30,277 bases of DNA from Bacteroidales bacterium UBA2295 (GTDB lineage: Bacteria > Bacteroidota > Bacteroidia > Bacteroidales > Tenuifilaceae), in NCBI GenBank assembly GCA_002345825.1, contig DDWD01000060.1:1-30277 (forward strand), in the 5' to 3' direction. The notes below the pieces were generated by a model. The model had not been told where the DNA came from and ran no database searches. It worked only from the letters and a program-made list of their open reading frames with translations. Numbering within the stretch: position 1 is the first letter of the stretch; every line of letters starts with the position of its first letter. The translations under genes and the position numbers were made by a program. Of this stretch, positions 7,655 through 15,019 are shown piece by piece.

Positions 7655-8257
7655 ATGTACAGGTTACAGATTACGCTCATTCTAGTGGGCTTTATCATAC
7701 TTACCTCGCTCCCTATCGCTGCACAGAACGCATGGCCCACAGGAGAGGAGAAAGGTTCCGTTACCTTAGTGAAGGGAAACAAAACGACTTTTAGATGTAA
7801 GGTAGGCAACAATTCTTGGGAAGGATTATTCATTAAAAACACTAGTTTTGGCAACCCAATGGAGGGTCGCAAGGATTTTGACAGTAAACACGATGAGCGC
7901 TCTGTTGTCAAGTTGGTATCGTACGATTCGGTTATAGGCGCCATCAGGAAAAGTTTCCCGGGGAATCGCCTAGTTGAACTTGTGACTGCCGATGAGGAGT
8001 TTTCCCTTTCAATTTACATCGATGAGAAGGGAGAGGTAATCAGCCTTAACTATGGCTTAGAGGTAGGCACGTCAATACTCCCCACAGAGATTGAGGTGCT
8101 TGAGAAAAATCTGCTGAATGCCCTTGAGTTCACCATTGAGGGCAAAAGGTTCGATATCCCAACTGTGTATTCAGCCTACATCGTTGTGAAGTTTCCCGAG
8201 GTTGAGCAGGGAGAAATACGAATTTTACGAAACCTAGAACTTCAGGGTATCCTTTAG
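7655..8257 (+). CDS. Secreted protein of unknown function
   Basis: 200 aa. It starts with a clear signal peptide (MYRLQITLILVGFIILTSLPIAAQ, cleavage after about 24). The mature part has alternating strands and one conserved-looking block, FSLSIYIDEKGEVISLNYGL (about 126-145), and ends with FPEVEQGEIRILRNLE. The pattern 'IYIDEKGEVISL' is reminiscent of TonB-C-like or energy-transducer folds in Bacteroidota but is not enough to assign a family. There is no Shine-Dalgarno site and no clear -7 box. The stop codon is followed immediately by an attC-like palindrome, so it looks like another single-gene cassette. Base composition is closer to the backbone than the AT-rich cassettes. Confidence 0.65.
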   Translation: MYRLQITLILVGFIILTSLPIAAQNAWPTGEEKGSVTLVKGNKTTFRCKVGNNSWEGLFIKNTSFGNPMEGRKDFDSKHDERSVVKLVSYDSVIGAIRKSFPGNRLVELVTADEEFSLSIYIDEKGEVISLNYGLEVGTSILPTEIEVLEKNLLNALEFTIEGKRFDIPTVYSAYIVVKFPEVEQGEIRILRNLELQGIL

Positions 8258-8333
8258 GCCTAAGGCCACTGCGAAAAAAAATGGGTGGTTAAGCAGCCAA
8301 ATACTCTGGTTGCTTAACCTGCCCTCCGTTAGG
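8258..8333 (+). repeat. attC-like palindrome following the secreted protein gene
   Basis: The core stem GGTTAAGCAGCCA (8287-8299) pairs with TGGTTGCTTAACC (8307-8319) with one G.T wobble and a 7-nt loop. The right arm continues TGCCCTCCGTTAGG, with the CGTTAG box at 8327-8332. On the left, GCCTAAGG (8258-8265) directly after the stop codon could pair with the right box apart from one base. At about 76 bp it is a short version of the same site class. Confidence 0.55.
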
Positions 8334-8558
8334 TTCCATACGGCTCAAACTCCACTTGAGTCGAATTGTTGGCAACTGATTTTAACAGGTTAAATGACAA
8401 ACTCAAATGAGAACAAACTCAATTATTAGTAAAAGTCACAGCCTACCAGGAATTCTATTTATCTTTTTTTTGCTCCGACTCCTGTCCCCGCTACCGCACG
8501 ATTTTATCGTGCGGTAACGAAGAAAAGTAATTGCTTAAATGCCCCCCACCGTTAGTGG
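8334..8558 (+). repeat. Gene-less spacer with strong hairpin and attC-like right arm
   Basis: About 220 bp between two CGTTAG boxes (8327-8332 and 8551-8555) with no coding sequence. TACCGCACGAT (8492-8502) and ATCGTGCGGTA (8506-8516) form a perfect 11-bp hairpin with a TTT loop, extendable to 14 bp with one mismatch. It is followed by GCCCCCCACCGTTAGT (8541-8556), the attC-like right arm. The left arm of that site is not recognisable. This may be an empty or decayed cassette. Confidence 0.5.
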
Positions 8559-8615
8559 CAAGGGGATAAAGAAACTACGAATGATTAAACAAAACATAAA
8601 CAAAACTAAAGATTT

Positions 8616-9371
8616 ATGAAAAATATAGCTTTAATATTGATTTGTATAATGCTAATGTTTGGGTGTAAAAACTCACCCCAAATTATTAAAGAACCTTGGA
8701 TTGAAAAACCTGTTTCATCTTGGCCTGATTTTGCTTTAACGAATGAAATTAGTTTTTCTGACACAACTTACTATGATATTGCAAACTCATTTCTTGTAGA
8801 CACTGGTTTTGATACAATTGGTGTTTCATGTAAACATATTTTTTTGATTTTTCAAAATCAAGTTGGATTTAGTAGTATTGATTTGGGGGATAAGTTTAAC
8901 TATTGGAATATGTATCCTAAGAATCATAAAGAAAAAACAGTTTCTATAAAAAGATTAATAAATAAAAACTCAAAAGAACCAATTGATCAGTTTAACACGT
9001 TAAAAGATCGTGATTGGATTATTTTTGAATTAGATGAAAAGAATACTCAATTGTATCCCTTGAAAATTAGATATACACCTGTAAAAAAGAATGAGATTGT
9101 TTATGCTGTCGGATGGGCAAAGAACCAGAAAGATAATAGTAAGCCAGGATTGTTTAAAATGCAGTGCTATATGGATTTAGGAAATTATTATTATATAAAA
9201 CCATCTGAAAATCAGCCTCGTGGTAGAAGTGGTTCTCCTGTGATAGACAAGAATGGATATTTAGTCGGAATTGTTTCGGGACAGGAAGGAAAATTGGGAG
9301 TAATGGGTGCCGTTCCATATTTGACTATGATGTTTGACAAATATGGTATTGAATACAAAAAACCCCGTTGA
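8616..9371 (+). CDS. Trypsin-like serine peptidase domain lipoprotein
   Basis: 251 aa. Lipoprotein signal MKNIALILICIMLMFGC with lipobox Cys at 17. The mature protein has the trypsin-like triad in order: His74 in VSCKHIF, Asp133 in DRDWIIFEL, and Ser205 in GRSGSPVID, followed by GYLVGIVSGQ, the typical last strand of the trypsin_2 fold. It is predicted to sit in the periplasm or on the outer membrane as a protease or a protease-like protein; substrate unknown. It is AT-rich and lies just after an attC-like right arm (8541-8556), so it is probably a cassette. Its last three codons and stop (KPR, TGA 9369-9371) lie in a hairpin sequence shared with 17554-17581, so the C-terminus may have been redefined by insertion of that repeat. 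Confidence 0.75.
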   Translation: MKNIALILICIMLMFGCKNSPQIIKEPWIEKPVSSWPDFALTNEISFSDTTYYDIANSFLVDTGFDTIGVSCKHIFLIFQNQVGFSSIDLGDKFNYWNMYPKNHKEKTVSIKRLINKNSKEPIDQFNTLKDRDWIIFELDEKNTQLYPLKIRYTPVKKNEIVYAVGWAKNQKDNSKPGLFKMQCYMDLGNYYYIKPSENQPRGRSGSPVIDKNGYLVGIVSGQEGKLGVMGAVPYLTMMFDKYGIEYKKPR

Positions 9372-9394
9372 GCCGAGGCGCAGCCTCGGCTCAA
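9363..9394. repeat. 12-bp GC-rich hairpin repeat overlapping a stop codon
   Basis: TTGAGCCGAGGC (9368-9379) pairs perfectly with GCCTCGGCTCAA (9383-9394) around a GCA loop. The 17-nt sequence CCCCGTTGAGCCGAGGC (9363-9379) recurs identically at 17555-17571, also right after a plus-strand gene. A role in ending transcription is plausible although no T-run follows. Confidence 0.7.
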
Positions 9395-9741
9395 TTATGC
9401 TATCAGGCTCCGCCCGCAAACCCCGTTCTGCTTGTATTTACCTCCAGAGGGTAAGTAAACCTTAAAAAATAGTAAGATGTAGGTACAACCTCCGCCTAGC
9501 AGAGGTTAGCATAGCCGCGCCAATTTGTATATATAACTTATTTCGCGCTGAGGCTAGGAGGTTGGTGGCTTTACACGCCTTACATATCACCTAAATAAAA
9601 AGTATGAACGATGCAGGCTAGATGCATAATAAACAAATTGTTATAGCTTGAGGCGGTAACCAATATTTGCATTTCTACCTTGGTATGAGTAAATTTATGC
9701 TAAAATACAGAAACGGGTTATAAGAAGTTTAAACGTTTTAA
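9395..9741. other. Intergenic stretch with an imperfect palindrome (9486-9564)
   Basis: No gene was found in 347 bp. CAACCTCC (9486-9493) pairs with GGAGGTTG (9557-9564), with inner GCGC/GCGC (9517-9520, 9545-9548) around an AT-rich loop, giving an attC-sized but differently sequenced palindrome. The 3' end presumably holds the promoter of the aldo/keto reductase gene; no exact TAnnTTTG box is present, though AATATTTG (one mismatch) occurs around 9662-9669. Confidence 0.4.
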
Positions 9742-9748
9742 AAGGAGG
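9742..9748 (+). promoter_or_regulatory. Strong Shine-Dalgarno site for the aldo/keto reductase
   Basis: AAGGAGG lies 7 nt before ATG 9756. Such a canonical site is unusual beside the other genes of this window, which mostly lack one, and fixes the start codon. Confidence 0.6.
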
Positions 9749-9755
9749 AAGCATT

Positions 9756-10754
9756 ATGTCAGTAAAACACAAGAGACTGGGTAAGCACGGACTTCTCGTG
9801 AGTAATATTTGCCTTGGGACTATGAACTTTGGGTGGCATACTAGCGAAGAGGATAGCTTCAAAATTATGGATCGCGCTTTAGAATTAGGCATCAATTTTT
9901 TCGACACAGCTGATGTCTATGGCTGGTCTGTAGAGCATGGATATACAGAGGAAATAATAGGACGATGGCTTGCCCAAGGTGGAGGACGACGAGATGCTGT
10001 TGTATTAGCCACAAAAGTCTACAATCCTGTCGATCGCAAAGCAAATTTACCTGAAGTCAATAGTGATGGGCGAAGCCTGAGTGCGTATAAAATCATGAAG
10101 CATTGTGAGGGTAGCTTGAAACGCTTGCAGACCGATAGGATTGATTTATATCAGATGCATCATATTGACCATGATTGTTCTTGGGATGAAACATGGCAAA
10201 GTTTTGATGCATTAATAAAGCAAGGTAAAGTAGTATATGTGGGTTCGAGCAATTTCGCAGGCTGGGATATTGCCACAGCATGCCAGGAAGCCACTAAACG
10301 AGGTATGTTGGGACTAGTGAGCGAGCAGAGTATTTACAATCTCGACAACCGAATGCTTGAACTAGAAGTCATCCCAGCATGTAGGCATTATGGATTAGGG
10401 TTAATCACTTGGAGTCCATTAGCAGGAGGACTTTTAGGTGGTGCATTACAAAAACATAAGAATGGAAGGCGCTCTGATGAAGAAAATCTCAAGAAGTTGG
10501 AAGCTAAACGCAATCAACTTGAGCAATACGAAACTCTATGTAAAAAAATTGGTCATCCACCTGCAGAGGTCGCATTGGCATGGTTACTTCATAATCCGAT
10601 TGTAACAGCACCAATTGTTGGGCCAAGAACCCTTGAGCAGCTTGAAAGTGCCGTTCGGGCAGCAAGTATCCAGCTGGATAAAGAAGTACTCATAAAATTG
10701 GATGAGATATTCCCCGGTCCTGGTGGCGAAGCACCAATGGCATACGCTTGGTAG
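9756..10754 (+). CDS. Aldo/keto reductase
   Basis: 332 aa, the usual AKR length. It is a cytoplasmic NAD(P)H-dependent oxidoreductase with a TIM barrel. The catalytic tetrad is visible: Asp50 and Tyr55 in FFDTADVYG, Lys87 in LATKV, His135 in DLYQMHHID. The NADP-binding end is present as well: WSPLAGGLLGG (about 222-232), IVGPRTLEQLESAVRA (about 292-307). The N-terminal LGKHGLLVSNICLGTMNFG is the standard family opening. The substrate cannot be told; the closest style is the YghZ/AKR11-14 type acting on small carbonyl or sugar compounds. It is followed after 60 bp by the SMP-30-like lipoprotein gene on the same strand. The unusually strong ribosome binding site hints at import from a lineage such as Bacillota. 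Confidence 0.9.
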   Translation: MSVKHKRLGKHGLLVSNICLGTMNFGWHTSEEDSFKIMDRALELGINFFDTADVYGWSVEHGYTEEIIGRWLAQGGGRRDAVVLATKVYNPVDRKANLPEVNSDGRSLSAYKIMKHCEGSLKRLQTDRIDLYQMHHIDHDCSWDETWQSFDALIKQGKVVYVGSSNFAGWDIATACQEATKRGMLGLVSEQSIYNLDNRMLELEVIPACRHYGLGLITWSPLAGGLLGGALQKHKNGRRSDEENLKKLEAKRNQLEQYETLCKKIGHPPAEVALAWLLHNPIVTAPIVGPRTLEQLESAVRAASIQLDKEVLIKLDEIFPGPGGEAPMAYAW

Positions 10755-10814
10755 CCAGCACCCGAATTTACTATAACGTGTCATTTGCACTTATAATCTA
10801 ACCAATTCAGGATT

Positions 10815-11843
10815 ATGCATAATCGATGTACTTTTCTACTTGCTTTTTTGCTTTTACTATTGGTTTCATGCAAAAGTAATCCCAGAGACGATCTCTCTGA
10901 AAACAAGGCTGTTGATACTTTAATGGAGCAGTTAAAAATTGAGATATTTGATCCAATTGCAAATACCATAGTTGACTCGAATGCCACTTTTGAAATACTG
11001 GCAAGCGGATTTTACTGGTCCGAAGGTCCGCTCTGGATTGATGAATTACAGGCTGTAATATTTTCTGATGTCCCCGCAAATAGAATATACAAATGGAGTG
11101 AAAAGGACAGTCTCAGTATTTACCTTGAATCGGCTGGGCATACTGGAGAAGAAAATAAAGGTTCTGACAAAGGTTCCAACGGATTGACTCTTGATTTGGA
11201 AAACAAGCTGTTGCTTTGCCAGCATGGCGACAGACGAATTGCACGAATGGAAGCTGATGTAAAAAAACCTCAGGACCAATTTAGCACCATTGCCGATAGC
11301 TATGAAGGAAAGAAATTTAATAGTCCCAACGATCTGGTGATGGATAGTGCAGGCAACATTTATTTTACAGACCCACCTTATGGTCGACCAGATAATAAAA
11401 CAGGAGAAATAGGAATAAACGGAGTATTTAAAGTGAGTTCCCATAAGGAAGTGTCTTTACTTGTTGACAGTTTGAAATGGCCAAATGGAATTGCATTATC
11501 AATTGATCAGCAAACCTTGTATGTCAATCAATCTGATCCAGAAAACCCAGTTTTATATAGTTTTGATATCGCTGGGGATGGATCACTTAAAAAAGGGAAA
11601 GTATTATTTGACTTTCTGGGGCTTGCAAAAAATGCCAAAGGATTACCCGACGGATTAAAAATTCACAAAAGCGGTAACATATTTGCAACCGGGCCAGGCG
11701 GAGTTCATATTATAGATCCGGTAGGAAAACATCTGGCTACCATTAAAACCGGAAAATCAACCGCCAATTGTGCTTTTGATACCGATCAAAAGTATTTGTA
11801 TATGACAACAACCGATTTGTTGATACGAGTGAGATTAAAATAA
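10815..11843 (+). CDS. SMP-30/gluconolactonase-like lipoprotein
   Basis: 342 aa. Lipoprotein signal with lipobox LLVSC (Cys about 19). It shows the SMP-30/gluconolaconase/LRE six-bladed propeller pattern: YWSEGPLWI (metal-binding Glu), SNGLTLDLENKLLLCQHGDR, FNSPNDLVMDSAGNIYFTDP (metal-binding Asn), WPNGIALSIDQQTLYV (Asn) and LPDGLKIHKSGNIFATGPGG (Asp). All expected divalent-cation ligands are in place, so it is probably an active lactone hydrolase acting on a sugar lactone or a related ester outside the cytoplasm. Co-directional with the aldo/keto reductase 60 bp upstream; oxidation or reduction plus lactone hydrolysis of a sugar would be a coherent pair, but this is inference. Confidence 0.85.
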   Translation: MHNRCTFLLAFLLLLLVSCKSNPRDDLSENKAVDTLMEQLKIEIFDPIANTIVDSNATFEILASGFYWSEGPLWIDELQAVIFSDVPANRIYKWSEKDSLSIYLESAGHTGEENKGSDKGSNGLTLDLENKLLLCQHGDRRIARMEADVKKPQDQFSTIADSYEGKKFNSPNDLVMDSAGNIYFTDPPYGRPDNKTGEIGINGVFKVSSHKEVSLLVDSLKWPNGIALSIDQQTLYVNQSDPENPVLYSFDIAGDGSLKKGKVLFDFLGLAKNAKGLPDGLKIHKSGNIFATGPGGVHIIDPVGKHLATIKTGKSTANCAFDTDQKYLYMTTTDLLIRVRLK

Positions 11844-12001
11844 ACAAACCCATGCATTTCCTGCCACCCCCAAAACCTTTCACTGTAGGCTAGTATGCCC
11901 TTGAACTAAGCAAACAGGGCTCTTGACAATCAATAACTACTCACAACAAGGGGTGTCCCCATCCAGTCTGCTGGCTGGTAGGTGTGGAGGATGTCTAGTT
12001 A
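11844..12001 (+). repeat. Spacer containing an attC-like left half-site (11932-11955)
   Basis: ATAACTACTCACAACAAGGG (11933-11952) matches the left arm and flank of the site at 5117-5140 with one mismatch over 24 bp. No right arm (C-run plus CGTTAG) is found downstream, where the restriction-enzyme remnant lies, so this is a truncated site. Nothing else is recognised here. Confidence 0.5.
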
Positions 12002-12425
12002 TTCGGGGCAATTGGGCTCGCCACATACTTCTGGGCGGATGATAAAATCCAAGCCAAGCGCGCTCTCGGGGAGGCACATTTTTACTTGATGATATCGCTC
12101 ACCCCAGCCTTTATCCCCGAAAATGTAAATCAAATAGCCAATAAATTAGGCTTACCCTTTACCAGCGAGAAAGACACTTCGACAAGCACAGTGTCCGATT
12201 CGGTCAGTGAGCACTTCGACTGGATCAGTGTACCACCTGTCGAACTGACCCCCATCGATATTTTAGATTACATCTACCCCGTGCTGCACTCGTCAACCTT
12301 TCGCAAGAAGTACAGCGAGTTCTAAAAATCGTTTTCCCAGAGCATCCTACACCAATAACAAAACTACTTTTTGGCAGCGAGTAAAGCTAGGAGTCGAGCT
12401 ACGCCAAATCCATCTGCTCGGGTGA
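12002..12425 (+). pseudogene. C-terminal remnant of a type ISP-like restriction-methylation enzyme
   Basis: Three reading-frame pieces line up as one protein tail. The first (12002-12321) includes NVNQIANKLGLPFTSEK and PIDILDYIYPVLHSSTFRKK. A second frame continues from 12322 as LKIVFPEHPTPIT. A third (12369-12425) reads FWQRVKLGVELRQIHLLG then stop. This order (DYIYAVLHSP.YR.KY.EFLKIDFPR.P, then FW.LV.LG.ELR.LHLLE) is the characteristic C-terminal end of type ISP and related large adenine-methyltransferase restriction enzymes. Two frameshifts and absence of the N-terminal 700 or more residues show it is dead. It suggests a past restriction-modification system in this accessory zone. Confidence 0.75.
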
Positions 12426-12440
12426 TGTATGGTCGGGAGA

Positions 12441-12485
12441 CGTTTAGGTTGATTTTGCTTCGCAAAATTTGAATACACCTAAACG
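12441..12485. repeat. Long two-part hairpin after the restriction-enzyme remnant
   Basis: The outer arms CGTTTAGGT (12441-12449) and ACCTAAACG (12477-12485) are perfect. Inside, ATTTTGC (12452-12458) and GCAAAAT (12462-12468) form a second perfect stem with a TTC loop. The element is 45 bp and lies about 105 bp upstream of the next operon. It may be a REP-like repeat or a terminator insulating the operon. Confidence 0.6.
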
Positions 12486-12590
12486 AATGATTTAAAGATC
12501 TTTTTGTCTAGGGTTAAAATAATTCTCTTTAAACTGTGTAATATTTTTCGTCCTCGGGCTACTAAAGGGGAAATTTTAAACTCTTAGAAG

Positions 12591-13436
12591 ATGAAAAGTA
12601 TTGCATTATCTCTTATCCTACTTTCTATTTGCCTTTGGGCAAAGCCCAATTCAACTATTCAAGCCGTAAAATCTGGTACAGGTAAACCCATTGTAATTAT
12701 CGCAGGATTTGGTGGCGATTACGCATGGCGTGCAACAGTCAGTGACCTCTCGGCGGAATATGAGGTTCACATCATTTCGGTAAAAGGGGTGAGCGGACAT
12801 ACAAGTTCCAGCAAAATTGTAATGGAGAGGATTACGGATGACATCCTTGATTACATTAAGGCCAGGAGCTTAGAGAATCCCATTCTCATTGGACATAGTT
12901 TTGGTGGATTCTTGGCCATAAAGTTAGCCTCTGCGAATAAAGGGTTATTCGGGAAGCTGGTAGTAGTCGATTCGTACCCATTCATGCTGGCTATGATGAA
13001 TCCTGCTGTTACGCAGGAAATTGCAGCGCAGCAAACGGCGATATACCGAACTCAGATTAGCGAGCTGCCTCAGGCTCACTACGAAGCATTTTGGGCGGGG
13101 AATATCGATAATATGGTAACATCCACCGAGGAGCAGAATGAAATTTGCAAGGTTGTTTTAGCCTCGGATAGGCTCGCCATAATCGATGCGCAATGCGCCA
13201 TGCTAGCAACCGATCTGAGGCCAGCATTGCCAAACCTTAGCTGTCCTACCCTTGCGCTTTGCTCAGCATTCAACTACCAAAAAATTGGTTTAAATGCCAA
13301 AGCCGTAGCCTTTAGAGTTGATGAGCAGTTTCACGGTATTTCCAATTGTACTACTTTTATCCACCCAAGTGCAAAGCATTTCATTATGCTGGATGATAGA
13401 GCCTGGATGATCGAAAAAATCAAACAATTTATCTAA
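12591..13436 (+). CDS. Exported alpha/beta hydrolase
   Basis: 281 aa. Signal peptide MKSIALSLILLSICLWA. The alpha/beta-hydrolase fold is shown by PIVIIAGFGGDYAWR (oxyanion-hole region, about 33-47), the nucleophile elbow GHSFGG with Ser103, and a C-terminal His263 in SAKHFIMLDD. The acid residue is not certain. It is likely a periplasmic esterase, lipase or amidase. It is the first gene of an eight-gene plus-strand run; the ECF sigma factor starts 3 nt after its stop. An enzyme leading a sigma/membrane/ABC operon could act on the envelope molecule that the transporter handles. The start is supported by the signal peptide. Confidence 0.85.
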   Translation: MKSIALSLILLSICLWAKPNSTIQAVKSGTGKPIVIIAGFGGDYAWRATVSDLSAEYEVHIISVKGVSGHTSSSKIVMERITDDILDYIKARSLENPILIGHSFGGFLAIKLASANKGLFGKLVVVDSYPFMLAMMNPAVTQEIAAQQTAIYRTQISELPQAHYEAFWAGNIDNMVTSTEEQNEICKVVLASDRLAIIDAQCAMLATDLRPALPNLSCPTLALCSAFNYQKIGLNAKAVAFRVDEQFHGISNCTTFIHPSAKHFIMLDDRAWMIEKIKQFI

Positions 13437-13439
13437 ACG

Positions 13440-13955
13440 ATGAATTTTAAAGAAAAGGAGAAACTTTTCTCCAATATTTACGATGATTACAAGCATCGGG
13501 TGTATAGAATTTGCTATGCATATATCTACAAGAAGAACGAGGTAGATGATCTGTTTCAGGAAATTATGGTTAACATATGGAATAGCTTAGATACCTTTAG
13601 AGGTGATGCCCAGCTTGGCACTTGGGTATACAGGGTGGCCGTGAATACGGCGTTGTTCCACAACCGTAAATTTAAATCGTACAAGAGAGTTGAAACTAGT
13701 ATTATCCAGCTTGACTTTACTCAACCAGAGGTTCCCCTTGAAAATTTTGACGAGGATAGTAAACGGCTTGATAATTTGGCGTTGGCAATTTCGAAACTCG
13801 ATAAGCAGGATAGGTTGATAATCTCGCTCTTGCTTGAGGGGTTAACCTATGATTCTATTGCTCCGGTAGTGGGCATAACCCCCAATTATGTTGGGGTTAA
13901 GGTAAACAGGATTAAAAAGCAACTTAAAACGATACTGGAGAATGAAAGCAACTAA
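13440..13955 (+). CDS. ECF-type RNA polymerase sigma factor
   Basis: 171 aa. Region sigma2 (about 10-85) includes VYRICYAYIYKKNEVDDLFQ and EIMVNIWNSLDTFRGDAQLG with TWVYRVAVNTAL. Region sigma4 (about 110-165) shows LDKQDRLIISLLLEGLTYDS followed by a helix-turn-helix with VGITPNYVGVKVNRIKKQLK. It directs RNA polymerase to a small regulon, probably including this operon. No classical zinc anti-sigma (HxxxCxxC) protein follows; the next gene overlaps by 14 bp and encodes a membrane protein that probably fills that role. The gene starts 3 nt after the hydrolase stop, implying coupled translation. Confidence 0.92.
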   Translation: MNFKEKEKLFSNIYDDYKHRVYRICYAYIYKKNEVDDLFQEIMVNIWNSLDTFRGDAQLGTWVYRVAVNTALFHNRKFKSYKRVETSIIQLDFTQPEVPLENFDEDSKRLDNLALAISKLDKQDRLIISLLLEGLTYDSIAPVVGITPNYVGVKVNRIKKQLKTILENESN

Positions 13956-14574
13956 CGATTTTGCCGAGCTGCAAGCAATGTGGGTTAACCAAAAGGTTGC
14001 TGAGGTTAGCTTAGTAGGCAAGGAAACGCAAATAGATTCGCTTCTTGGTAAGCTTAAGTCGCTGCAGCTGCATCAGGATAGGATGAACAGAATTAAACTT
14101 ATAATAATCATACTTATACTTGGCTCGTCTCTTCCTTCCGTGGTAACGCTCGGATTGCAAGGGAACCACTTGTACTTTGTGCTTGTGGGGTATGCTACGG
14201 TGATTGTAAGCGTCATCTCATTTTTTACTCACTACTTAAGAAATCAGCTAAAAGTCAGCAAGCTTCCCTTTGACCAATCAACCGAACAATTTCTTGGAAC
14301 TTCAATTCATCGGCTAAAGAAGCAGAATAACATCTTTAAAAAACCTTTCTTGTTTTTTATATTGGGGATGCTCATGGGGCTAAACCTGTTGCTTTGGGGG
14401 ATTCTTAGCGATATCGATTTGGTTGTAAGAATTCAGCTGCATGGGGTTTCATCGGCATTTTTGCTGTTAGCCGGATTTTTTGGGTATCAGTTCAGGCTCT
14501 TAAGGATTAAAAACGAGGTTCTGCCCATCGTTGAGGAGCTAATAAGAGTAAAGGAAAATCTTTCCAAAGATTAA
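13942..14574 (+). CDS. Membrane protein, possible anti-sigma factor
   Basis: 210 aa. A cytoplasmic N-terminus of about 50 residues (MKATNDFAELQAMWVNQKVA ...) is followed by four membrane segments: about 53-68, 72-95, 130-150 and 158-178, with a cytoplasmic C-terminal helix. No enzymatic motif. Bacteroidota ECF operons commonly carry a short protein of this build right after the sigma gene, with an N-terminal 'ELQxMW' helix; a role as anti-sigma factor is inferred from position and architecture. Translation is probably coupled, since its start lies 14 bp inside the sigma gene. Confidence 0.75.
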   Translation: MKATNDFAELQAMWVNQKVAEVSLVGKETQIDSLLGKLKSLQLHQDRMNRIKLIIIILILGSSLPSVVTLGLQGNHLYFVLVGYATVIVSVISFFTHYLRNQLKVSKLPFDQSTEQFLGTSIHRLKKQNNIFKKPFLFFILGMLMGLNLLLWGILSDIDLVVRIQLHGVSSAFLLLAGFFGYQFRLLRIKNEVLPIVEELIRVKENLSKD

Positions 14575-14585
14575 GGCTGTTGCAG

Positions 14586-14783
14586 ATGTTGTTTTGTAAG
14601 ATGGTTTCTTCTCGTTGGCGACTTTGTGCTGGTTTGATGCTCGTTGCCTTGGGAGTTACCCTGAGAAGGGCTGGGATGGTGTGTGATGTTTTTGAATGCT
14701 TCATGTACAGCCTATCATTGTTATGCTTTGTAAGCTATATGGCCCGAAATGAAAATATAGATAATTCGTTTACTGATGAGTAG
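14586..14783 (+). CDS. Small two-helix membrane protein
   Basis: 65 aa from ATG 14586; ATG 14601 is an alternative giving 60 aa. Two hydrophobic helices, LCAGLMLVALGVTL and FMYSLSLLCFVSYMA, joined by a short Cys-containing loop (GMVCDVFECF), with an acidic tail NIDNSFTDE. No known family recognised. It starts 11 nt after the previous stop and overlaps the next gene by 8 bp, so it is embedded in the operon and likely real. It may be a subunit of a small membrane complex with the following three proteins. Confidence 0.55.
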   Translation: MLFCKMVSSRWRLCAGLMLVALGVTLRRAGMVCDVFECFMYSLSLLCFVSYMARNENIDNSFTDE

Positions 14784-15003
14784 TAAAATAATATTTAGAG
14801 TAAGATATGCCCTGCTAATTTGCTGGCCTGTAGGTTATATTACCCTTGCCGTTAGCCGCTTGCTAAGAAATAAGTTGTCTGATTTTGAACGAGGGTTTTG
14901 CGATGGTTTTGCCCTTGTGCTAATTGGTGTCGGTTTTATGTATATGGTTTGGTGCTTGGTAAAAGGCCATAATCCAAATAAATTTGATAAGCACTCGGGG
15001 TGA
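14776..15003 (+). CDS. Small two-helix membrane protein
   Basis: 75 aa. Helices YALLICWPVGYITLAVSRLL (about 11-30) and FALVLIGVGFMYMVWCLV (about 45-62), basic loop RNKLSDFERGF and a basic tail. Similar in size and topology to the protein before it (hairpin with LVALGV / LVLIGVGF), which suggests the two are distant paralogues. Overlaps the preceding gene by 8 bp. Family not recognised. Confidence 0.6.
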   Translation: MSSKIIFRVRYALLICWPVGYITLAVSRLLRNKLSDFERGFCDGFALVLIGVGFMYMVWCLVKGHNPNKFDKHSG

Positions 15004-15019
15004 TGGATTGCTTTAGCTA

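Noticed and set aside
7600..7794. Small plus-strand frame overlapping the secreted protein gene
   Set aside because: It runs in a different frame of a well-supported gene with a signal peptide and has no coding character of its own.
9368..9394. Classical rho-independent terminator
   Set aside because: The hairpin is strong but not followed by a T-run (ATTATGC follows), so I list it as a repeat and leave termination as a possibility only.
11046..11444. Minus-strand frame of 132 aa inside the SMP-30 gene
   Set aside because: Antisense to conserved metal-binding motifs of the SMP-30 protein; Cys/Ser-rich composition typical of shadows.
12086..12325. An intact 79-aa gene
   Set aside because: It starts at TTG within a longer open frame and matches only the internal part of a restriction-enzyme tail that continues in two other frames; it is a fragment, not a gene.
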